Source of the DNA: Colius striatus
Taxonomy: Eukaryota > Chordata > Aves > Coliiformes > Coliidae
Length of the DNA stretch: 64,000 nt
Direction of reading: 5' to 3'
Assembly (NCBI RefSeq): GCF_028858725.1
Contig: NC_084762.1
Span: 34,005,298-34,069,297 of the forward strand
Numbering within the stretch: position 1 is the first letter of the stretch; the number at the start of each line of letters is the position of its first letter. Made by a program: the position numbers and the translations under genes. The notes beneath the pieces are model-generated. The model was not told where the DNA came from. It worked only from the letters and a program-made list of their open reading frames with translations, and did not search any database. Below, piece after piece: positions 37,986-49,300 of this stretch.

Positions 37986-38189
37986 GAAGAAGTTTGGACT
38001 ATCCAGTGAGCAGTTTGTAGCCTTTGAGGGCTCCACTGGCAATGCCATTGTGGCAGCTGAAAGAGTCAGGAAGATTTTGGCTGGACATGGGCATGGCAGT
38101 GAGGCCTCTGGGCACCAGCTAACCAGCTGCCTGCCCAGAGCTGTGGGAAGGGCTCAGAGGGAATGCTTTAGACAGCAGGTTTTGTCATC

Positions 38190-38562
38190 TCCATTTGAAG
38201 GAAAGAGAAGGCCATCACCATTTATAAATATCTACATGGTGGATGTCAGGAGGTTGGGACATCCCTTTTTTTCTATTGTATCTAGTGACAGGACAAGGGG
38301 TAATGGGATGAAGCTGGAACACAAAAAGTTCCACTTAAACATAAGAAAAAACCTATTTCACTGTTCAGCTGATGGAGCCCTGGCACAGGCTGCCCAGAGG
38401 GGTTGTGGAGTCTCCTTCCTTGGAGGTCTTCAAGACCCACTTGGACATGTTCCTATGTGACCTGATCTAGGTGAACCTGCTTCTGCATGGGGGTTGGACT
38501 AGATGATCTCTAAAGGCCCCTTCCAACCCCTACCATTCTGTGATTCTACAATTCTATGTATT
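38190..38562 (+). mobile_element. CR1 LINE 3' fragment, arm of an inverted pair
   Basis: ATTTATAAATATCTACATGG, GGATGTCAGGAGGTTGGGAC, GGCTGCCCAGAGGGGTTGTG and TTGGACTAGATGATCTCTAA, with tail GATTCTACAATTCTATG. Same subfamily as the 11.4-kb copy. It faces a reverse copy 290 bases downstream. Confidence 0.92.
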
Positions 38563-38854
38563 TATGTAGAAATTTTCATCTTCTCCATTTACAGACTCCT
38601 TAGGACAAAGAAGGACCACTCTGCTTTCCAGGCCTGATCAGAAAGAGCCTGGCATTAAATGATAATCTCTGGTACTCACTTGCACTGTATTTCTTAGAGA
38701 TCCTCTGGGCCACAGCTCCAGGAGAAGCGAACAACAGTGTTGCTACCTGAAACTTCCTCTCAGCTTTGGCACAAGCAAAGGATAATCTCTTGGGGTGAGA
38801 TTCAGGCATAGGTCCCCTGGCATTAACATCCCTGGGCATGGGGAAAGCAGCACA

Positions 38855-39222
38855 CAGAATCACATAGAATGGTAGGGTTTGGAAGAGGCCTCTAGAGAAC
38901 ATCTAGTCCAGCCACCCTGCCAAAGCAGGTCTGCCTAGATCAGGTCACATGGGAATGTGTTCAGGTGGGTCTTGAAAACCTCCAGAGAAGGCAACTCCAC
39001 ACGCTCTCTGGGCAGCTTGTGCCAGGGCTTCCTCACCCTCACAGCAAAGAAGTTTTTCCTTTTGTTTAAGTGGAACCTTTTGTGTTCCAGCTTGTGCCCA
39101 TGACCTTTCGTCCTGTCACTGGACGCTACAGAAAAAAGTGCTGCCCCATCCTCTCAACATCCACCTTTTAAATACTTGCAGATATTAATGAGATCCTCCC
39201 TCAGTCTCCTCTTCTCATCTTG
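38855..39222 (-). mobile_element. CR1 LINE 3' fragment, second arm of the inverted pair
   Basis: Reverse CR1: CAGAATCACATAGAATGGTA, GAACATCTAGTCCAGCCACC, CTCTGGGCAGCTTGTGCCAG and GAGATCCTCCCTCAGTCTCC. Near full complement of the copy at 38190–38562, tail to tail. Confidence 0.92.
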
Positions 39223-40098
39223 GCTGGATGGCACTGGTTGGAGGGGAAGATTTTAAGATGATTGCTGTTCTCATCTTAGCATGCAGCTGTTTATTGTTGT
39301 TACTGCAGTAACAACAGGGACTACATTAAACTGTTGAAAACTTATCATCAGCCAGATTTAAATCTCCTTCAGTAGGGAGTGGGAAGGAAGCCCTGCAGGT
39401 GCAGTGCAGAGCTGTCTGAGTTCAGGCTGGAGCCTGGCAAGCAGCCGCAGCCCTTCTCCAGGGCACCTCCAATGGGGAGGCACTCCTGCTGTGTGCTGCA
39501 CAGCTGAAATTCTTCAAGGCCAAAACATGAAAACCACATTCAGGAGCAGAAAAGAGCAGGGCAACTCCCTCCAAGAGAGCTTCTCACTCCTTTTCCCCCA
39601 AAGCTGGATCAGGTAGGTGCAGCTTTGACAAGAAATGCTAGTGCCCTTCCAGGGCAGCATTTCTAGTTGGATGATGGGCTGCTGGACACTTCACTTTGAT
39701 TTTGTACAGTACAAGTGCTTATGTGCATTAAGGGATGCAGAGGACCTCACTGTAACCTCAGATTCTGTCACCCCCTCATCATCACTTCTAAACACAGTGA
39801 AGGCAACAGGAAGCTGCTCTTGTCTGAGACTAGTCATAGCCCAGAAACCAAACTATTGTGTCAGACGTAACCCCAGGCAGACCATGTGAGCCGTGACCTG
39901 TGAGCAGTCAGACCAAACAGCACAGTGTTACGATGACCTCAGCTGTTAGAGGAAGGCAAGCCCAGGAGCAAGCCATCTCTCCTCCCATGCCAACCTCTGC
40001 TCCTGGTGCCACTGGGATGGCTGGAGGTGCTCAAGTAGGTCCCAGTGAGGGACAGGGAGGAACACAGATTATTAGTGGTACTCAAAGGTGATATGGAC

Positions 40099-40552
40099 CA
40101 TAGAATCATATAATTGTTTTGGTTAGAAAAGACTTTTAAGATTATCAAGTCCAGCCACTAACTTCACACTGCCAAGCCCAGCACTAAACCATGTCCCTCA
40201 GCAACACAGCTTTTTAATATCTCCAGGGACAGTTACTCCACTGCCTCCCTGGGCAGCCTGTTCCAGTGTCTAACAACCCTCTCAGTTAAAAAGTTCTTAC
40301 CAATCTCCGATCTAAACCTCCACTACTGCTACTTGAGGCCATTTCCTCTTGTCTCGTAACTTGTTACTTGGGAGAAGAGACTGACTCCCACTTCCTTTCA
40401 CGTAGCTGTAGAGAGTGATCGTGTCTCACTTCAGCCTCCTCCAGGCTAAACAACCCCAGTTCCCTCAGCCACTCATAAGACCTGTTCTCCAGACCCTTCA
40501 CCAGCTTTGTTGCCCATCTCTGGACATGCTCCAGCACGTCAATGTCCTTCTT
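40099..40552 (-). mobile_element. CR1 LINE 3' fragment, about 450 bp
   Basis: Reverse CR1: CCATAGAATCATATAATTGT, GCCTCCCTGGGCAGCCTGTT, CCTCTTGTCTCGTAACTTGT, and CCCATCTCTGGACATGCTCC at its 5' end. The predicted frame starting at 40415 begins inside it and is not a gene. Confidence 0.92.
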
Positions 40553-41919
40553 CTACTGGTGGGTGCCAGGAGAACAAGTAACAGCACTTCAGTGATACAA
40601 CTAGCTGATATCTCTGTTCAGCTTCTCAGGAGCTCCAGAGACTTCTACCATTGTCATCCCACTGAAGCAGCTGAATGTGGCTTCTGGGCTTTGCCCCTTG
40701 CCCTAGAAGAGCAGTGCTTGGCCTGGGACAAGCAAGAAGCACAGGGAATATGGGGCAGAGTAGCTGCAGGGCAGCTCAGGCAGCAGGGTGGCAACAAGAG
40801 AAAGAATGTTCCTCTAGCCAGGCATCTGCTTTGGAATGCCTGCATCTTGTGGAAAAGTAGCACCTCCTCTGCCCCTTAAAGCCATGATCCCCCCTCAAAT
40901 CTACCAACCAACTTGGCTTGGCAACAGCGGTTGTTACATTGCTGGAACACACTAGCACTTATCCAGTGCCTCTATGGGCTCAAAATGCTGAAATTCTACA
41001 TTTCTTAAATGTAGAAGAGGTACTGTGGGAGTCTGGTGGATACGATGTCATTTCTTTGCCATGGGGCTGACAGTGCTGGGCTCAGCAGGCAGGAGGGTAG
41101 TAAAGAAATTAAGATAAACACTCCTCCCCATGCCCAAAACAAAACCTCAGGTCTCAAAGAGCTCCCACTAGCCATTCGCCAAAGTTGTTTCTCTACCACC
41201 TGCCCACACCACACTGATGGCTGGAATAAGGGCTGGAAGGGCTTTGCATAACTAACATTGAAAAACATTTCTGTTTAAGGAAATCTTTATACTGCAGTAG
41301 ACAGCTATTACAACACTATGGCCTTGTCCAGTTTACTGATACCAGGGTGATGGGCATAACTACTACTCCCATTCTCACAGCGGGACCAGATGACTGATGA
41401 GATCATCAAGCACAAGTAAGTGAAATTCTCTGCAGTTGGAAGTGGGAATCTATTTCTTTTTAAATGAATACCACAAGCCTTACTGTTAATTTTGTTAAAT
41501 TCAAAAAGCCAACAAACCATGCAGCCCTTCTTGTATACTTACACTTCTCAGTTGTCTTTTCCATGTCCCATGGGAATAAAAAATGTGATTTATTTATGAT
41601 AGGATTATTTTTCCTATCCAAGCAGCTCAAGTTTTCCTTAGCCACTTCTCTTTTCTTCTCACTGATAAATAAGTCAAGAATACATATATGTGAAAATTCA
41701 GAGCTCTTTATGACTTTAGATGAGTGTAGAATTTCAAGACAGCGCAAACCCCAAGACCTTTTTCCCACAGCCTGTAGCCTGCTTTTGAGATGTAAACTTC
41801 TACAAAATGCTTTGAAGATGTTCTGGGATAAAAGGCTACTGTTTTGATTTAGCAGCCCTTTATACTGGGCAAGTAGGTGCACAGGGATTGTACAGAAAGT
41901 CATTTGACAGCTATCTGAG

Positions 41920-41967
41920 CATTTCTACCTGGGCAAGAAGCCACATTTCTACCTGGGCAAGAAGCCA
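41920..41967. repeat. Perfect 24-bp tandem duplication
   Basis: The unit CATTTCTACCTGGGCAAGAA plus GCCA occurs twice in a row with no mismatch, about 370 bases past the CARMIL1 poly(A) signal. Confidence 0.95.
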
Positions 41968-42335
41968 TAGGAGGGCCAGGGAAACAGCTCTTGGGAGAGA
42001 GTTATCAGAATCGTTTTGTTCTGTCCTGTGGAACGAAACCAGAGAATTTCAACAGCAGGTGTTTCTGGCTCCTTTGCTGAAGATCCCAAGAGGGATCTCT
42101 GTAAGAGATTAGCAATGAGATCTTCTTTCAGCAGTTTTAGCAAGATGACGTGTATGTGTCTCTTTCAGCAGCAGACATTTCCCCAGAAGCAGGCAAAGAT
42201 TATGTGGGTTTTGTTTTAACTGCACGCTTCATCTACCTGACACCAGGCCATCATTTACAGAGCAGAGACTGTCAGACCACAAGCAGTGCCATAAGAAACA
42301 ATGACCACTATTTCAGTTGTAAAATCTTTTTTTGT

Positions 42336-42341
42336 TTTATT
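42336..42341 (-). terminator. Likely CARMIL1 distal poly(A) signal
   Basis: AATAAA on the minus strand with GT-rich sequence (TTGTTTCTTATGG, then GCTTGTGGTCTG) some 25–60 bases beyond it. Confidence 0.55.
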
Positions 42342-42766
42342 GTTACAAATATACATATGAATAAAATCCCTTCAACCTGTAATGTAAGTGGGTAGCTGTG
42401 AAATTTGCAACCCCTCCCTTAAAAGCTGAAATGTTTTTACAGATGTCAAACTATTTTTCTCGTAGGATTACACACTGAAAGTAAGCTAATATGCAGACAG
42501 AACTGAAGAAGGCTTCTAGAAAACACCAATATTAATAAAATTTCAGTTGCCATCATTCCAATCAACTATATACATTAATATCTGAATGTGGAAGCATACC
42601 ATGATTATACGTCATCCAAATCCTTCTCTGTTGTGCTTTTTGACGGTACACAAATGTAAGCGTTGGAGCTTTATGTACAGTACGAGAACGGGAAGAAAGA
42701 AGCTCCCTATGGGAGAATGTAAAAACCATACCCAAGCATTTAATATATATAATCTATACAAATTCT

Positions 42767-42772
42767 TTTATT
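42767..42772 (-). terminator. Possible CARMIL1 proximal poly(A) signal
   Basis: AATAAA on the minus strand 463 bases past the stop codon. It could produce a shorter 3' UTR; the downstream element is less clear than at the distal site. Confidence 0.3.
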
Positions 42773-43234
42773 AGTGTGCTCTTTTAATATAATTACAATG
42801 TGCAATTGCATACCGTAAGAATATATTTATAGGTAAGTCACGTGCAGATCTGACACATTTACATTCAGCAGTACAACACATTACCTGCTGTACAGTGTGT
42901 GAGTGTAAGACAGCGTCCAGTTAATTTGCTTTGCTTTCTAAACGCCCTAACTCAGGGCACCTTTTGTAGCTGCTTCAGAGAAGTTCAAGTAGAATACATG
43001 AGAGAATTGCTGGCTTTAGCAAAGGCATGGAAAGGAACGTCTGCATTGTACAGAACAGGAATTAAGGACCGAACCAATGCCAAGTGAATGTACTGTAAAT
43101 CACGATTGGAAGATCAGGTTTTTCCCCATGGAAATGTACCTGTGGTGAAAGAGCAGCTGGCTAGAAGGGCTGTTGATTGCTTTACCCTGATTGTTATAAA
43201 AAGCTCTTGCTCTACAAAGCTCTTGTACTGATTG

Positions 43235-43371
43235 CTAAACAAAAATAAAATCTTTATCTGCTTCTTCGCCGGAGTCACTGGACTTGCTCCCCTGATGGCC
43301 ATCTTTACTCAGGGACCTCTGCTTCAGCTCCTGGAACTCATGAGGCTGCTGCCCAGGGCTTTTTTTCACAG
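43235..43371 (-). CDS. CARMIL1: CARMIL1 last coding exon and stop
   Basis: Acceptor CTTGCACAG, then A(split)[19 protein letters not shown], [20 protein letters not shown] and DFIFV, TAG at 43237–43235. The [14 protein letters not shown] and FIFV pieces match mammalian CARMIL1. It is separated from the previous exon by a 5.7-kb intron. Confidence 0.96.
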
Positions 43372-46300
43372 CTGTGCAAGACAGAAATAGGTCTTAGTAA
43401 CAATTGTAGAAAAGAGGAAGAAAAAGAATTTTTACTAAAGTCATTCACGCACACAGGTCCTGTTCCTGCTCACACTCAGTTCATTTGGATTAGTGAGCGT
43501 AGCATCGGTCCATCAACTCTTCAACAGAGAAAAAGGTGAGAAAGAAGTGAGAGCTTGAGCAAACTTGATTCCACTGCTGGCTGGAAAGCAGGCAAACTCA
43601 AAATATGAAACTCAGTACTCCACTATGACATGGATAAATATTATCATTAGAAAGGGCCTGGAGACTTTTTTCCTCAGATCACTCCACTTTCAAAACCAGA
43701 ACTGCATTCTGTTTTCCAGCTGGGCTGAGTGTCAGATGATGCACTGACTGCTCAGCGGGATATTCTCACTGGGCACCCCTCAGCCCAGCATCACACATCC
43801 CAGGCAGGCCTGTCTCCCCATCAGGACTCATCTATATTCTCCCTTTTGACTCAGCAGCCTTAATCAAGACAGACATTCACCTTGGCATCCAAGTTACTTG
43901 AACTGTGGTTCCTTGTCCCTCCAGTACTGCCAGGTCCTAATGTATCCTCTGTTCTCTGATCAGGGGGACACTCATGGCTCTGAGCCTGACCTGCACATCT
44001 TCCAGCTGAGACCATGGGCTCTGTACCTTGCTGTGCTTCACAGGGGAGAAAGTAAGAGGACATACACACTTGCCATGATCTAAGCACAAACAGTAACCAC
44101 TTTGTTTGCTCAGTACCCTCAAATCCCGGCAAGGCCAGGGTTTTCCCCAAATCTATAAGCTTGAAAATAAATTGGAAAGATTATAAAACCTTGTTAAGCT
44201 TTCTGATCTAATCAGTAATCTAAAACTGCTATGGTACCAAGAGAGTTATTATACACATCAACAGGGGTGATGTTAAGCAAGGATTGACAGCTTTAAAACC
44301 TCATACTTCCAATTAAAATGAACCTTTAAACACACAGTGGTCCTTAAATATGACTTTACTGCAAGTCATCTCAATTCACCCCCTCAAAATGTTATGAGAA
44401 CTTGATTTCCCCGTTTAAGATCAGGCCACCAGGCTTTGGTTTGCAATGGTCCTTTTGCCTGTTCCCATTTGTGCATGCCTCTCCTAACAAGGCACTGTTA
44501 ACCACAGTAGCCACAACAGAGCACCACCTCCTCTTCCCTGTGCACCACTCACCTAAGGCCTCGCTGCGGCCAGGGTGGCGTGCCCTGTCACCAATGCCCA
44601 GCTCTGGCCAGTGCAGGGCCAGACAAGCAGAAGGCTGTTGTGCTTGCATCTCCATGGCCACTTCAGGCTGTGACAGGCCATATTAGATTCTATGATTCTA
44701 TGATTAGGGTCTGCCAGAAAAGTGGAAAATGCAGAGAGGACCCCTGAGGGAATGGATGCTACTGAGCTGCTGGGGCAGGCTGAGGAGGGATGCTCCTTGC
44801 ATCCCCGGGGGCCAGCATGACTTCCCAGGCAGTGCCAGTGACTGCCAACAGGCCATGAAACAGGAGACAGAAATCCCTGGCTCGTTTTCGTTTGGCACAG
44901 ACAGTGTCTTGTCCTGGATCTCTGCCATGACAAAAGCAGAAGGGACGCATCCAGTATGTGTCTTGCGGAGACCCACCTCCGCACACACAGCACACTTGCT
45001 ACCCAAATAGTTCTCCTGAGTCCAAAATACTTGTTTCCTTATTTGTGCTAGCCAAATCACAGAAGGAAAAGAGAGCCAGCAGCTACAGGCTTGCTGCATT
45101 CTAATCATGGCTTTGCTAGTTGGGAATGAAGAAGAATGGATTTTGAGAAAGGTTTTGAAAGATATTTAAAGGAATTGTAGAAGATTAACATACCTAAATT
45201 CTGTAACAAAATTAAATAAATAAACTAGGCATTTCCACCTTCCCAAACAGCTCTGCTTTTCAAAGAAATAGGTACCTGGAAACTTTTGAGTCTTTCTTGA
45301 TACCAGTACCTCCTACTAATTACATGGCCTTTGAGCTTCCATTCACTCTTCAAATAAAACCTGGAATGCATCCTGCATCAGTCATTTTAGTTTATGGCCT
45401 GATAAATCGAGACAAGTAGTTTACCCCCAAAATGCCTGAAAAATACATCAGGCATTTAAGTCCACATACTGCAAGCAGGCTTCTACCACAAGAGCTTACC
45501 CTTGCCCTGATGAAACCATACACAGTTTACCTTCACAGATCTGTGGCAGCACCTCAGCTTTTGAAACTTACTCTGTCAGAGAAATATCTTAGAATGAACT
45601 GAAAGATAATAATTTGATGATGGTGAGGATCACAGATTCCAAGTCTGGGTGGGCTAATTTTGATCCTATGATATGAAAAGGAATTCAGCTTATACCTTTT
45701 GGCCTGAGGATGTTACACAAGCGATACATGACGTCTGATGGAAAGAAACTGTGGGTAAATATAATTGTGCAAGATATTCAAATGTCTCATTAAAATACTT
45801 CAGAAAATAAGTAATTTTGTAGCATTGTTTAAACAAATCAGTTAAGAGGTAAAGAGAAGCATGTAAACGTGTACCATTTGAGAACAGGAACTTTTATATT
45901 TTAAAAACACATAGATCAATCGTGTATTTTTATAGTCTAATAAATGAGTTCACTGTTAAGTCAAAGCTGCTCTCCAGAAAGTGCAGTTTAGGTGTGCAGC
46001 ACAGTGTTAGTTCTGGGTTCTTTTGGGTTTTTTTAATCTGTTTATGCAGCTGAAAATCTGTACACTGTGTCAAAATAATCTGATTTACCCGGTTCTCAAA
46101 TGATTTTGTGAATGATGTACTGAAACTGGCACTAACAATATTCAGCCTGAAATGTATTTTGAAACATGGAATTTACATAATACATAATGTATTTTGAAAT
46201 ACATCATTTTGAAATATTTCAGTAAAGGCACCTCAAAAACGAAAGGCTTGTCAGAGGTCTACCTGCAGGGTACTGACAGGGCAGCATGCTACCAACACTG

Positions 46301-49300
46301 CAATCAGCAGTCACAGGAGATAATGAGCCCTCATCTGCGGAGGGGCTGTGGGTGCTATACAGCACTGGGCACCGGTGTTACCACGGAAGAAATGTGTGTG
46401 CATTTTCCCTATCTGGAATTTTTTCCAGGCCACATAGTTCCCATGGGAACAAGCCCACACCCTTCTGTGGCTTCTTTGCCATTGCCGTTCCTTAGTGATT
46501 GTTAGTGCCAGTTTTCATGCACTGTCTTGATGAAAAATGAAAACTTCTAACCAGAAGTTGGCTGTGCCTTCCTCTGCCCAGGCACATGAGCTTCCTCTTC
46601 TGCACTGGTAGAACACTGCCCCGAAGTGGTTTGTTCACCGCCGGATGGCTGGGCACAGTCAGGAGCTGTATCTCTTTTTTGACAATCTCTTGTTTGCTCT
46701 AGCAGGGAAAAGGATTAATTTATACCCCTAGGCTCTTCTGTAGGCCCATATAAGGAAAGTAATATAAATGATTTCACTTATCCATCCCATTTAATCAATT
46801 ATTCAAAGAGCAGTAATCAACATGCCAGACGCTTGCTTAAATTTAGTCTAGATATTTGCATATGTTGGCAACCATGGCCTGAACTTACAGGTATACACTG
46901 TGTACAGAGGTGTATTTTGATATTGTCTCGCCAAGTACAGTTAAACTTGTTAACATAAAGCAATTTGATAATCAAGCATCATCTAATTTGCAGCTTTCTT
47001 TTGCAGGAGATCTAATTTTGTTTACTAACTTAGGCTGATTTGCAGTGATTTACCAGTTGCAGAAATAAATTTGGCATGCTACCATGAGAGATGGCAGAAA
47101 GGAAAGACAGTGGAATGACTAAGTGAAGAGGTAGAGTGGTAATATAGAAAAAGCAAAACCTGAAAAAGAATAAAAAAGGAAAGAAACAGAATTTACTCTG
47201 GAACATTATTTTACAAAGCAGAGCATCTCCGTTAGGACGTGGAAACACAGTTTTATGCATTCTAACTATTATTGCTAGATTTCATACAGTGCAAGGTAGA
47301 GGCAACTAGAAAATCCTGCGTTTGTCCAAGTTGTCTGTGAAGGTGTGCCTAAGGGAACAAGGATTGAGGGAAGCAGAGTGTCTGATGCCTTTTTCCTAAG
47401 GGTGTTTGTGCAAACATCAAACATTTAAAAAACAAAACCATTGTTCCTTTTCTTGCGTGACAACCACAAAATGAAAACCTTGTCAAACCCCCGCTGTGCT
47501 AGAGATTGCTGTGACACACAAGGAGTGTAGTTACAATAGTGTATTCTCTGCTTCTCCAATATGTCTCCTCTCATGACAGGAAGATGGAGAAGACAGTGAG
47601 GTTAACCCCACATTAAAGTGTATCTCTCATAAGTCCCATTACATCGTGTTTATCTAGTTATGTAGTAACAATTTCTGTCTTGCAGACTGGTGAAAAGCTG
47701 GAGAGAAAACAAGGACTCTAGCATATACAGTTATCAGCTGAAAGAGGAGTACGTTGTGGCAAGGGCCTTTGACTGCAACTATTCACAACATGATGGCACT
47801 AGTGTAGTGAGTCTGATCCCTAAGCTGTAGCCCAGTTCACCTGTCTCAGTCTCTGAAGGGACTAAATGCAGGAGAATAAATAGGCTCTACTCTGCCTTGC
47901 AGCCCTCATAATGTCACAGACACTGGGAGACATTTCAGACACCCTACTGTCTTTCCCAGACACAGAACCACCGACTGTGTCAGCTTTTGGCAACCCAGAC
48001 CATGTGAACCCTCAGCCCTTTCCAGACACAGGAGAAGTTTTTGGGTATGTCACGTTCTGCCAAATCTACCTAATGCAGTCAGATTGTAGTGGTCCTGCTG
48101 GCTTCATGGCACAAGAGCAGCCCAGCAGCATCATACAGGCTGCTGGAGCAAGAGTCAAAACCTATAGAGAAATAATTGATGCATTGGCATGTGGTCACCA
48201 AATAGTAGCTGCCACAGCAATGGCTTTCCAAGCAGAGCAAAACCCAGACTGTGAGGCCAGTTGTTTCATAAAGGGATTTGTAGTTTTAGGAGAGAAAGGA
48301 AGAAGCTTCTCAAAATATACCTTTGGATCATCCACTTTGGGGATGGCTTTGCATCTCTCATCTAGAGGGTATTTCAAAGACAGTCCCAGGAAGGACGAAG
48401 TCTCGCCCCTAGATTTCAAACATTGTCATTTGTGCCAGCTAACACCACTCTGAGCAACATATCTGTGACAACTTTTCCATGTATCCTATACGACCAGAGG
48501 AAGCCTTAGCTGTTCTAAGAGCTAACTGCAGGCAAAGAAATGCATCAACAAAAGTAGAGATGCAATGCGCACATGAAAATCAGGAAAGAAAAGGCAGTGG
48601 TCTACTGGCATATGTAAAAGACACTAAGTCTTGCCCTGCCACATAGACTGGGGAGGAGATGAACTCAGTCATGTGCAGTGACTCCACAGAGCATCAGGCT
48701 GGCTGCAAGCAACAAGGTCATGGCTGCTCCCCTGGGAACGTGCTGAACTACAGAGCTGCACTTCACATTACTGGGTGCGATTAATGCCAATGAGCATCTG
48801 GATTCAGATTAAACACAACACAAGGATCTTGTAATTGCTCAGCTGCATTATTAATACCAAGATATTCATCTTTTAGTTGGTTTGGTCAAAGGAAAACAAT
48901 AGAGAGCACCAACTCATGGGTGGAGGAGATGAGGAACAGGTGACCAGATATACTTCCTTGCTCTTTTTTCATCCAAACAAATAACCCTTTTCCCTTACAA
49001 ATGAAAACAAATCAGGGGACAATAACACATCACCTTCTAGAAGAAGACAAGCAGAAACACGAGTTATATCAACACTCCTACCTTCTTGAGAAAAGGATCT
49101 GATGGAGGGGCTGCTCTGACCATCTTTTTCTTTATCAGAAGGAACTTTCTTCAGCACAGGTGGAAGGAGGGCAACTTTTGGGGAACTGGGGCCAGAGGGA
49201 GACTCTGGAGCATCCTCTGTGGAGTACCATGAACAAAAGGGTGAGAAGTTATATTTGCACTGTAGCTCACAGAAATGGTGCTGTTATGATGGTCCCAATG

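Larger units (their letters stand above)
31561..42309. other. Region between CARMIL1 3' end and SCGN promoter
   Basis: About 10.7 kb without a supportable gene. It holds four CR1 fragments (37.9–40.6 kb), an AAAC microsatellite and a 24-bp tandem duplication. Open frames are short, and those near 38.0–38.5 and 40.4–40.9 kb are partly CR1. It probably contains distal SCGN control sequence, but no element can be named from sequence alone. Confidence 0.6.
42310..43234 (-). other. CARMIL1 3' UTR (inferred)
   Basis: AT-rich non-coding sequence from the stop codon to the probable cleavage site. Two AATAAA hexamers lie on this strand, at 42772–42767 and at 42341–42336. The second is followed by a GT-rich stretch and is my choice for the main site, giving about 0.9 kb. 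The first would give a 0.46-kb alternative. Confidence 0.55.

Noticed and set aside
37984-38460. 158-codon plus-strand frame
   Set aside because: Its second half is CR1 ORF2 C-terminal sequence, and the start adjoins another CR1 tail.
40415-40879. 154-codon plus-strand frame
   Set aside because: Its first third is reverse CR1 sequence; the rest has no recognisable domain.
47911-48453. 180-codon plus-strand frame in the last CARMIL1 intron
   Set aside because: About one frame of this length is expected by chance in 64 kb over six frames, and I recognise no family.
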